Positions 24,365 to 31,517 of a stretch of 64,000 nucleotides of DNA are shown piece after piece. The stretch comes from Lysinibacillus capsici (GTDB lineage: Bacteria > Bacillota > Bacilli > Bacillales_A > Planococcaceae), in assembly GCF_003367505.1 (NCBI RefSeq), contig NZ_PXXX01000006.1, positions 62,001 through 126,000 of the forward strand, read 5' to 3'. Numbering within the stretch: the first letter of the stretch is position 1; each line of letters starts with the position of its first letter. Made by a program: the position numbers and the translations under genes. The notes beneath the pieces are model-generated. The model ran no database searches. It saw only the letters and a program-made list of their open reading frames with translations, and was not told the DNA's origin.

Positions 24365-25540
24365 TTGAACCATTTTACGATATTCGCTTCCAAAAATGAT
24401 ACAGATGATATTCAGGATAAACTATCCGATGTATTGGCAAAAAGCTTCATTATTGAAAAAGTTGAAAACGAATATTTATTAAAATCAAGAGGTTTATTTA
24501 ATAAATATAGATGCTCCATAAATATTTTAACTGAAGATACGCACCCTGATTATTTTGTAAAAAATATACCTGGGATGATGGGCTTTTACGATAAAATTCC
24601 ATTTAAAGATGAACAGCTAAAAGAACGCATAATGATTCAAATATCAGTGCTCAATACTGTCGTTGCAATCGAAATGAACAAAGAGATGACAGAAGACCAT
24701 ATGCAGCAATTTATAAAATTACTAGCAAGCATAGGGGGGATTGGTTTCCTATCAGATGGTACTTTGCTGGATCAGAACGGTATGGTTATTGTTTATCCTA
24801 ATGGAGAATCAGGTCCATCTGATTTTCAACCACATGCTTGTACAAGAAAGATACATGCACAAGAGGTCACATCAGCACAGGGAGAGGCACGAAAAATTAG
24901 AACGATAGCCTTTTTAAAAGAGAAGAACATACCTTATGCGGCATCGCTTCCTCAGCTACCACCAGTAGAAAATCTTCAATTTAAAAGCCAAGAGGATATT
25001 GCAAGAAGAGCAGTTGCCCTATTGATTGTTATTCAATTCGCTTGTGATGTAGCACAGAAGGGTGATATTGAGGAGTCTAGAGAGTTCTTTACCAATATGC
25101 TACACACATATGAGGTGCATGAATTTTTAACGGAGCATGAAAAATTCTTTCTTGAGGCTCAGCATCCTGGTGCTCAAGAAGCGGTCAATATATCATGGCA
25201 ATATGAAGCCTATTGGACACTTATTTGGGCATTGGGACTTGTGGAAGAGCTAAATTTCCCTGACGATGTATGTGATTGTGAATATGCAATTCAAGTAGTT
25301 TCTCGTTGCGAGACATTTGAGCAATTTTATGGTCAAACGGTACTGCGCAGTAAGGAAGATATAGTGGATGAGGCGGATAAAATTTACAGATTACATTGGG
25401 CTTGTGTAGATAGCCGCATCAATGGACAAGAAGCTCCTTTAGCATTAAATGAAAGTGTTGTGATGGAAAGACGGAGAGGCTTATTTTGGATGATTGGATA
25501 TCAAGGCGAAGAATGGGATACTATATCGATGGATACTTAA
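24365..25540 (+). CDS. DUF4272 domain-containing protein
   Basis: A 391-aa cytoplasmic protein. Residues 1-150 form an alpha/beta domain of unclear family. From about 195 the ARRAVALLIVIQFACD segment, WQYEAYWTLIWALGLVEELNFPDDVCD, and RLHWACVDSRING are the hallmarks of DUF4272, whose function is unknown. It starts with TTG 2 bp after the SUKH gene stop, with AAGGAGAG 7 bp before it, so translation is probably coupled. Association with SUKH suggests a shared cell-interaction or housekeeping role that I cannot name. Confidence 0.8.
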   Translation: MNHFTIFASKNDTDDIQDKLSDVLAKSFIIEKVENEYLLKSRGLFNKYRCSINILTEDTHPDYFVKNIPGMMGFYDKIPFKDEQLKERIMIQISVLNTVVAIEMNKEMTEDHMQQFIKLLASIGGIGFLSDGTLLDQNGMVIVYPNGESGPSDFQPHACTRKIHAQEVTSAQGEARKIRTIAFLKEKNIPYAASLPQLPPVENLQFKSQEDIARRAVALLIVIQFACDVAQKGDIEESREFFTNMLHTYEVHEFLTEHEKFFLEAQHPGAQEAVNISWQYEAYWTLIWALGLVEELNFPDDVCDCEYAIQVVSRCETFEQFYGQTVLRSKEDIVDEADKIYRLHWACVDSRINGQEAPLALNESVVMERRRGLFWMIGYQGEEWDTISMDT

Positions 25541-25543
25541 AAT

Positions 25544-25574
25544 AATAGCAAACTAGGAAATCTAGTTTGCTATT
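25544..25574. terminator. Convergent terminator
   Basis: A perfect 13-bp stem, AATAGCAAACTAG with CTAGTTTGCTATT, has a GAAAT loop, between the DUF4272 gene and the Ere-family gene. Confidence 0.85.
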
Positions 25575-25589
25575 GTTTAATAAGAGAGA

Positions 25590-27002
25590 TTATTTGATAT
25601 AAGTTGGTTTATTCACCTGATCTATTAAAAGTATACCATCGTATTGTTCGCGCGGAACAAGACTTTCCTGTATCATTCCCCAACTATAGGATAAGCGTGG
25701 TTCAAACATCCATGAGTTGCCTCGTTCATTTTGTCGATTGCGTAAATCGATGAATGTGTAAGGTTTATTTGTTGAAGACAGAATATCTTCAATAGATCCT
25801 TTGACAGGAGGTAAAACAGGCATAGGTTCTCCCATATTATTAGCTGTCTCTCCACTAGTCATGTATAGACCTAATACATAGCTATATTTCTTATAGATAT
25901 CAGGTAAACGTTCCCCCATTAATTTAACTGGGTAAGGAGATCCCATTACATCCGATTGTGCTTTACGAATATGATCGTTATGAGCCCATACAATAAACTT
26001 TTCTGTTGGGTACACCTCTTCAGCTAACCAAAGTAAGTTCTCCATCATCGCTTGATCTCGCCATTCCATAGTTTGCAAAAATGATTCTATATTATTTTGT
26101 TCAATGTCGATATTGGACTGAATTGTTAACTCTATATATTCGTCTGCTAGTCGAATACGATCTGCTAGAGTGCGATCCATTAGTTTTACAATATGAGGCT
26201 CTTTTGGATAAGCTGCCTGTAGCTCTTTTTCTTTGAATTGTATTTGTGATTGTACCTGTTTATATACATCAATTATAGTAGCCTTTACTTTTTGATAGCC
26301 CTTCAAATCTTTTCCCGAGCTCCATTCAGCAAGTTGCTTCTCAGCTTCATTGAATTGCTGAGCCAACTTAGGGTTTTGCAGCCAATCTCCATTCGTAAAT
26401 GCTCCTTGCTGTTGAATATCGAAGCCAGTAAGTACAAGAGGTTGCTCTGTTGCTTGAGTCGATTTTGCATAGTCAAACAGAGGCAAAGTTTCTTTTGTCC
26501 ACCAAACGCCGAAAATGGCATCCTTCATTGTTTGTAGAGCTGCTTGTTTATCAATTTGTCCTTGAGCATTCATCACATTACCCATACCACTTTCAAAGGC
26601 AAGGACATTATAGCCCATATCTTGATGTAAAAATTGTATTAAACGTGTTTTCGCTAGATTGAATTGCGCCACCCCATGAGAGCTTTCCCCTAAAAAGACA
26701 ATACGTTTATCATGTAATAAAGGTTTTAGCATCTCTAAATCGTCAAATTTGTTAGCGGGAATTTTTTGTCCGTCAAACGTTTCAGGCTGGATGGATGACA
26801 GGCTGTATGCATGGTCATTCGCCCATTTTTTCCAATCAAGTAATGTTTCATTAGAAGTCCTAGCTTGTTTGACAGCAGAATCGTTTTTAATAATCTGCTC
26901 ATTTACAGGGACAGCAGCAGAGACATTTACTACTCCACTTACTGTCATTAAACTTGCCAGTGCAAAACTTAATAAAACCTTATGTTTCCTAGCTTTCCTC
27001 AT
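25590..27002 (-). CDS. Secreted erythromycin-esterase family protein
   Basis: A 470-aa protein with a cleavable signal peptide (about 1-30, ending VSAA) and an Ere-family domain. The catalytic landmarks known from EreB are present: His109 in GESSHG, Glu137 in FESG, and the His341/His344 pair in HNDH. Enzymes of this family include EreA/EreB macrolide esterases, but Bacillus homologues are also known that do not inactivate erythromycin, so the substrate is open. Secretion would place it outside the cell. Its promoter carries the same TTTAAAC triplet as the ABC/Ere operon at 41502. Confidence 0.85.
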   Translation of the reverse strand: MRKARKHKVLLSFALASLMTVSGVVNVSAAVPVNEQIIKNDSAVKQARTSNETLLDWKKWANDHAYSLSSIQPETFDGQKIPANKFDDLEMLKPLLHDKRIVFLGESSHGVAQFNLAKTRLIQFLHQDMGYNVLAFESGMGNVMNAQGQIDKQAALQTMKDAIFGVWWTKETLPLFDYAKSTQATEQPLVLTGFDIQQQGAFTNGDWLQNPKLAQQFNEAEKQLAEWSSGKDLKGYQKVKATIIDVYKQVQSQIQFKEKELQAAYPKEPHIVKLMDRTLADRIRLADEYIELTIQSNIDIEQNNIESFLQTMEWRDQAMMENLLWLAEEVYPTEKFIVWAHNDHIRKAQSDVMGSPYPVKLMGERLPDIYKKYSYVLGLYMTSGETANNMGEPMPVLPPVKGSIEDILSSTNKPYTFIDLRNRQNERGNSWMFEPRLSYSWGMIQESLVPREQYDGILLIDQVNKPTYIK

Positions 27003-27035
27003 TAATTATCAGCCCTTCACTTTATATTGATACTA

Positions 27036-27090
27036 ATTATAGAAAGGCAAGTTTAAAGTTTAGGAAGAATTTGTTTAAAATTAGTTTAAA
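27036..27090 (-). promoter_or_regulatory. Promoter with three TTTAAAC boxes (Ere-family gene 1)
   Basis: On the minus strand TTTAAAC occurs at 27090-27084, 27079-27073 and 27057-27051, i.e. at spacings of 11 and 22 bp. The third box is followed by TTGCCTTTC and a consensus -10 TATAAT (27041-27036). There is no normal -35, so activation by a response regulator bound to the repeats is likely. The layout matches 41427-41482 almost exactly. Confidence 0.8.
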
Positions 27091-27100
27091 TTTAGTATGT

Positions 27101-27135
27101 AAAAAAGAAAAACACCTCCAATTGATGGAGATGTT
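27101..27135 (-). terminator. Terminator of the DUF2225 operon
   Basis: On the minus strand AACATCTCCA pairs with TGGAGGTGTT (one wobble), followed by a T-rich tract. Confidence 0.8.
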
Positions 27136-27141
27136 GGAATG

Positions 27142-27495
27142 CTATTTATAGTGATACGTACTTGCTCTTACATGGTTACGTTGAATTTGGTTAAACCATG
27201 CACGATCCTTTTCTTCTTGTTTTAATGTCCCAACAATGGAGGAAGAGCAGCTCACGCAAATTTTAGCTTGCGTAATCTGTCCACATCGTTCGCATGGAGC
27301 CCCTAAATTAGGAAAAATGGAGTTCTTTAATTTTCCTGCTTTTACCCATTTGTAAAGCAGCTCAGATGATACGCCTGTTAGAGCGACAACTTCTTCGTTT
27401 GTTAGGTAGCGATTATTTTTTCTTAATAAAAAATGATGTAGCTCTGAAAATATATCCTCTTCTCTCACATCAATTTTCTTTTGAAATAGCAACAT
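27142..27495 (-). CDS. YvyF-like HTH/zinc-finger protein, N-terminally short
   Basis: A 117-aa protein. A helix-turn-helix (YLTNEEVVALTGVSSELLYKWVKAGKL, about 30-56) is followed by the block FPNLGAPCERCG, then CVSC, a CxxC-CxxC zinc site. This is the C-terminal part of flagellar protein YvyF, but the usual N-terminal CxxC finger of that family is missing, and no flagellar genes are near. It may be a diverged paralogue with another role. It lies 22 bp behind the DUF2225 gene in one operon, with GAGGAG before the ATG. Confidence 0.65.
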   Translation of the reverse strand: MLLFQKKIDVREEDIFSELHHFLLRKNNRYLTNEEVVALTGVSSELLYKWVKAGKLKNSIFPNLGAPCERCGQITQAKICVSCSSSIVGTLKQEEKDRAWFNQIQRNHVRASTYHYK

Positions 27496-27517
27496 AATTA
27501 ATCATCTCCTCGTCCCA

Positions 27518-28201
27518 TTAATTAATGATTTCATTAATTGTTATGGGTTGTTCGTCATATTTATAATTTTCCCAACGATTGCGTGCAAGCTTGCGATATT
27601 TTGGCGAAACATTTCGATCAGCGATTAAGCGTGAAAATCCTTTTTTTGCTTCAGGAATATCACCAAGTCGAAGGCTTAATTCAGCATGTAAAAACTGAAT
27701 TCTCTCTCCACCTTCTTGATTAGAGGCAAAGGATTTACTATAAAAGTCTCTAGCTGCAAAAAGATAACGCTTTTCGGATTCTTCGTCCTTTTTTAATCGA
27801 TAGAGCCAAGCAATTTTTAAAGCGAAATTCGCCATTAAAAGAGATTCTTCCATTGATGCACGGGATACTAAATAGGCGAGCTTAAAACTGATAATGGCAT
27901 CATCAATTGTACGTTCCTGACAGATATCCATAGGTTTCTGGAGCTCTTTAATGTATAGTTCATCAATGAGTAGCATGAAAGGTCCATATGTCCGTGTCAT
28001 AGATTTATGGTAGGCATAACCACAATGTGGACATACGGCAACTTCATATAGCAAAGGGTTTAGGCCATCGTAAACAGGCATGAAATCAGTCTGTTCTTCG
28101 ATAATTTTATATCGATTAGGGCGAACTTTATATGTTGTAAACTGCTTTTTACAAAATTTACAATCCACACTACTTTCATAGTAGTAAATGTTAAATGCCA
28201 T
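27518..28201 (-). CDS. DUF2225 domain-containing protein
   Basis: A 227-aa protein with a paired CxxC zinc ribbon at each side of the N-terminal domain (DCKFCKKQF and AVCPHCGYAYH) and a helical TPR-like C-terminal part (about 95-215: AARDFYSKSF, LHAELSLRLGDIPEAKKGF). This matches DUF2225, a Bacillales family of unknown function. The start at ATG 28201 is fixed by AAAGGAG 8 bp upstream. The longer frame begins inside that site. Confidence 0.82.
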   Translation of the reverse strand: MAFNIYYYESSVDCKFCKKQFTTYKVRPNRYKIIEEQTDFMPVYDGLNPLLYEVAVCPHCGYAYHKSMTRTYGPFMLLIDELYIKELQKPMDICQERTIDDAIISFKLAYLVSRASMEESLLMANFALKIAWLYRLKKDEESEKRYLFAARDFYSKSFASNQEGGERIQFLHAELSLRLGDIPEAKKGFSRLIADRNVSPKYRKLARNRWENYKYDEQPITINEIIN

Positions 28202-28522
28202 AAGAATCAACTCCTTTGCGTGCACTAAAATTTTATTTCTTTTGTTCTATTTATACGTAAGATTTTATCGATCAATGTATTTAAGATATTATCTTTTATT
28301 TTAACAATTTTGTGTTCTTTGGTATACTCCTTTAGAATTATTAAATAAAAATATTCAAGGAATTTTTAGTTAAATATTATTATAAATACGCTTGTAATAG
28401 TTTTTATCGGTGGTGCAAAAGGAAGTTATATAGTTTGCTTAAAGTTTGTCAAAATACTTTCACATGTTTCATGGGAGAAAAATTATAAATGGTTCTAAAT
28501 GACTATAAAGGAGGTGCTCAAA
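28202..28522. other. Gene-free AT-rich divergent region
   Basis: The region between the divergent DUF2225 and HAD genes is very AT-rich. I see no ORF, repeat, terminator or riboswitch in it. It presumably holds both promoters. Confidence 0.4.
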
Positions 28523-29296
28523 ATGAAGTATAATATCGTGTTTTTTGATGTAGACGGCACATTGATTAATTACGAGGATGGCTGTGTGGAAGAAAGTACA
28601 AAACAAGCTATTCAGCTATTGCAAGAAAAAGGAATCCATCTTGTAGCGGCTACTGGAAGACCCTTATCTATGTGCTATGAGTTAAAAGCGCTGGGGATTG
28701 AAACCTTTATTACTGCAAATGGGGCCTATGTGAAACATAAGGATCTTGTCATACATAAAACTCCGATTGCCAAAGAAATTGTCCGCAATGTACAGGCATT
28801 TGCACAGGAACAGCAGCATAGCCTAACATTTTTTACAGAGCAGCTATCCATGAATAGCATACAAAGTCCAGTAGCTTTAAGAGCGATGCAAGAAACTTTA
28901 TCTTTACGGGATTTTCCACTTATAAATGAAAAAATTGTAGATGAAGAGGTTTTTCTCATGTGTCTATATGCGGATGAGCTGGCTGAAAAAAGATATACTA
29001 GCCAGTTTTCGAATATATTTTTACAGCGTTGGCATCCTTATATTGTGAATGTATTACAGCAGGATGTTTCGAAGTCTATAGCTATTAAAGCGGTGCTTGA
29101 TCATTTCAATATTGACCCTAAGAATGCGATTGCCTTTGGGGATGGGGATAATGATGTTGACATGTTGGAATATGTAGGAGTAGGAATTGCCATGGGAAAT
29201 GGTAGTAAAGCTCTAAAAAGTGTTGCGAATTTTGTTACAAAGACATCTACAGATGGCGGTATCAATTTTGCTTTACGTCAGCTTCAAGTCATTTAG
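28523..29296 (+). CDS. Cof-type HAD phosphatase
   Basis: A 257-aa HAD hydrolase of the Cof/IIB group. Motif I is FFDVDGTL (nucleophile Asp near residue 7), motif II is the Thr in ATGRP, and motif IV is GDGDNDVDML (about 207-216), with the C2B cap between about 80 and 180. It likely dephosphorylates sugar phosphates, FMN or PLP-like compounds. The substrate is unknown. ATG 28523 is chosen because GGAGGTG is about 7 bp before it, which removes eight codons of the longer frame. Confidence 0.9.
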   Translation: MKYNIVFFDVDGTLINYEDGCVEESTKQAIQLLQEKGIHLVAATGRPLSMCYELKALGIETFITANGAYVKHKDLVIHKTPIAKEIVRNVQAFAQEQQHSLTFFTEQLSMNSIQSPVALRAMQETLSLRDFPLINEKIVDEEVFLMCLYADELAEKRYTSQFSNIFLQRWHPYIVNVLQQDVSKSIAIKAVLDHFNIDPKNAIAFGDGDNDVDMLEYVGVGIAMGNGSKALKSVANFVTKTSTDGGINFALRQLQVI

Positions 29297-29357
29297 AGCG
29301 CTGAGGCTACACTATATATAGCAGGTAGATTTTAATAAATTTTAGGTGGGATGATTT

Positions 29358-29954
29358 ATGGCACATCACGTGCAGTCTCTAATTGAACATTACGGATACT
29401 TTGGAATTATCGTGATTCTAATTGGAGGTATTGTAGGGGTGCCACTTCCTGATGAGGTGTTTCTAACTTATGTAGGCTATAGTGTTTACCGAGAAAGTCT
29501 TGAACATATTCCTGCCTTAGTCAGTGCAATGATTGGTGCGGTTGGAGGCATTACCTTAAGCTATTATATTGGTTATCGTTTTGGCTTACCGTTATTGCAG
29601 AAATATGGCCCTAAAATTCATATTACAGAGCAAAAAATTGACTTTACGAAAAAGATGTTTACAAAAATAGGACCTACCCTATTATTAATTGGCTATTTTA
29701 TCCCCGGGGTACGCCATTTGACAGCATATATTGCGGCTATTAATAATTATCCTTATAGAAAGTTTGCGCTTTTTGCCTATACAGGGGCATTTATCTGGAC
29801 GTTCACATTTATATCATTAGGAAAGATGCTTGGAGAGAAATGGCGATTTGTTGGATACTATCTGACTCATTATAGTATCTATCTTATCCTTTTATTTATT
29901 GTAGGGATGCTCATTGCTTACTTTTTATTCAAAAAAAGAAATGGACAAACATAA
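29358..29954 (+). CDS. DedA family membrane protein
   Basis: A 198-aa DedA/SNARE-associated (VTT) protein. The family signatures are GGIVGVPLPDEVFLTYVGY near 25-45, the re-entrant FxGR-like segment around RHLTAYIAAINNYPYRKFALF with Arg-His, and terminal membrane helices. DedA proteins flip polyprenyl or other lipids and affect membrane potential and drug tolerance. Which lipid this one handles is unknown. It ends at a strong terminator. Confidence 0.9.
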   Translation: MAHHVQSLIEHYGYFGIIVILIGGIVGVPLPDEVFLTYVGYSVYRESLEHIPALVSAMIGAVGGITLSYYIGYRFGLPLLQKYGPKIHITEQKIDFTKKMFTKIGPTLLLIGYFIPGVRHLTAYIAAINNYPYRKFALFAYTGAFIWTFTFISLGKMLGEKWRFVGYYLTHYSIYLILLFIVGMLIAYFLFKKRNGQT

Positions 29955-29983
29955 AAGTCGGTATACGCTATACCGACTTTTAT
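29951..29983. terminator. Convergent terminator
   Basis: A perfect 15-bp stem, ATAAAAGTCGGTATA with TATACCGACTTTTAT, has a 3-nt loop and overlaps the dedA stop. Confidence 0.9.
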
Positions 29984-29984
29984 G

Positions 29985-30722
29985 TTATGGCAAAATAGCA
30001 AATGAGCGCACAGGGAAGCCAGATGCTTTTTCTGGCTTAGGTACGATATTGAAGATGATAGCGCCTTTCGCAGGTAGCTTGTCCAAATTCGTCATTAGCT
30101 CAATTTGATAGGTGTCTTGGTCAAGCACAAAATATTCGCCATCTAGCTTGCCATTTTTACGAAAATCAGCAGCAGAGTCCGTATCGAAAGTTTCATGACC
30201 AATTGCGCTTACCTTGCGTTCTTTTAGTAAAAACTGTAAAGCTTCTAAACCCCAGCCAGGGATATGGTTATGTCCATCTGCATCCTTATTACTGAAAGCC
30301 TCTTTATCTGGCCAGCGCTTACTCCAATCTGTGCGTAATGCTACAAATGTTCCTGCTTCAATTTCTCCATGCTTGTCCTCAAAATCAAGAATATCTTCAA
30401 CACTTAATGAAAAATCATGGTTGCTCGCAGCCTCTTGTGATTTATCAATAACAACAAGGGGAAGAACAAGCTCTTTTAGTTCTAATTCTTCTAAGTAGCG
30501 AGTATCTCGCACAAAATGAATGGGTGGGTCGATATGTGTGCCATATTGACCAGGGAACGTGAATTGTTGAGCGAAGAAACCGTCCTTATGAGAAAATAAC
30601 GTTTCAAATTTAGCGTCCTCAAACATAAAAAAATGTGGTGAATTAGGGCCGAATGTATGTGTTAAGTCAACCCACTGTTTCGATTTTAATAATTGCAATG
30701 CTTGTAAAAGTTCATTAGACAT
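29985..30722 (-). CDS. Cyclase-family metal hydrolase under SAM riboswitch control
   Basis: A 245-aa protein of the cyclase/kynurenine-formamidase (PF04199) family. The signature QYGTHIDPPIHF (about 55-66) gives His and Asp metal ligands. The first His of the usual HxGTHxDxPxH motif is Gln. Members hydrolyse formylkynurenine, isatin or related amides and lactones. No tryptophan genes are adjacent. Instead a SAM-I riboswitch lies directly upstream on the same strand, which ties the gene to methionine or sulphur supply. The substrate is therefore probably not kynurenine. This last point is inference. Confidence 0.82.
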   Translation of the reverse strand: MSNELLQALQLLKSKQWVDLTHTFGPNSPHFFMFEDAKFETLFSHKDGFFAQQFTFPGQYGTHIDPPIHFVRDTRYLEELELKELVLPLVVIDKSQEAASNHDFSLSVEDILDFEDKHGEIEAGTFVALRTDWSKRWPDKEAFSNKDADGHNHIPGWGLEALQFLLKERKVSAIGHETFDTDSAADFRKNGKLDGEYFVLDQDTYQIELMTNLDKLPAKGAIIFNIVPKPEKASGFPVRSFAILP

Positions 30723-30752
30723 TGATTTCCCTGCTTTCTGTAAAAATAGTTG

Positions 30753-30791
30753 TAAATAAAAAGGAGTCCCCTAATAGAAGAGGACTCCTGC
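30753..30791 (-). terminator. Riboswitch expression-platform terminator
   Basis: On the minus strand GGAGTCCTC pairs with GGGGACTCC (one wobble pair) across an 8-nt loop, then a TTTTTATTT tail. It lies between the SAM aptamer and the cyclase gene. Confidence 0.88.
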
Positions 30792-30917
30792 TGCAACAAC
30801 GGTAGTTCTTCTTCTCATCTTCAAGGCTGATCATTTTGCCAATTGGAATTAGCACCATACTGTTAGCTGGTTGCTGAGACTTCATCGGGCCAATCCCTCC
30901 GTCTCTCTTGATAAGAA
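30792..30917 (-). ncRNA. SAM-I (S-box) riboswitch aptamer
   Basis: Read on the minus strand, it starts CTTATCAAGAGAGACGGAGG, then GATTGGCCCGATGAAG, TCTCAGCAACCAG and GGTGCTAATTCC. These are the conserved core blocks of the S-box: the kink-turn GAUGAAG, the CAGCAACC strand and the GGUGCUAAUUCC strand. With the terminator at 30753-30791 it should switch transcription off when SAM is plentiful. Confidence 0.95.
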
Positions 30918-30998
30918 AAGTAATATAAGAATTTTCAGAAATAACAATACAAACACTTTAGCATAGTTTTTTATAGTTTACAAGTTCACTAGGAATTT

Positions 30999-31403
30999 TC
31001 ACCAATTCAAATTTAAGGTGACTCCACAACAATCATTATCAATAAGACGTATTCTAAAACTGTCTGGTGTATAGTTTGTTTCAAATTTCATCGTAATGCC
31101 TGTTGATGTGATTAATTTTTCAACCTCTGTTTTATTTGAAAGTTGAGCAGCATTCATTAAATCATGTGCGAATTGTTGGGAGCTATCTATTTTATCCGTA
31201 AGTAATTGGGCTTGCTGCATCATCGCCTTTATCCGTGATGCTGAAGCTTTTAATTTGTGTGTATCGACAGGTGGAAAAGGATTATTGGTCGGCATTGCTA
31301 GATGTTGCGAAAAGGGTCTAATGGCAAAATGATTAGCGATAGGCGATGTTGGATAATGATAGGGATGCACAAAATACGGATAAGGATTGTAATACAAGGT
31401 CAT
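30999..31403 (-). CDS. Hypothetical protein, possibly YuzC-like spore coat protein
   Basis: A 134-aa protein. The N-terminus is rich in Tyr, Pro, His and Phe (YYNPYPYFVHPYHYP). The middle is helical (KLKASASRIKAMMQQAQ, FAHDLMNAAQ), and it ends with a DCCGVTLNLNW motif. The layout and ending resemble what I recall of B. subtilis inner spore coat protein YuzC, but the match is from memory and not certain. No sporulation promoter was identified. It stands alone between the riboswitch and the Btr-like gene. Confidence 0.55.
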   Translation of the reverse strand: MTLYYNPYPYFVHPYHYPTSPIANHFAIRPFSQHLAMPTNNPFPPVDTHKLKASASRIKAMMQQAQLLTDKIDSSQQFAHDLMNAAQLSNKTEVEKLITSTGITMKFETNYTPDSFRIRLIDNDCCGVTLNLNW

Positions 31404-31517
31404 TCCTCCTATCCTATAACTGATATCCTATCTTATGTAGCAAAACGGCTTTCGGTGTTATTAGCAGTGCAATGTTTGTCCTAATCATTTAAAAAGGAAG
31501 CTAAAGTAAGCTTCCTT

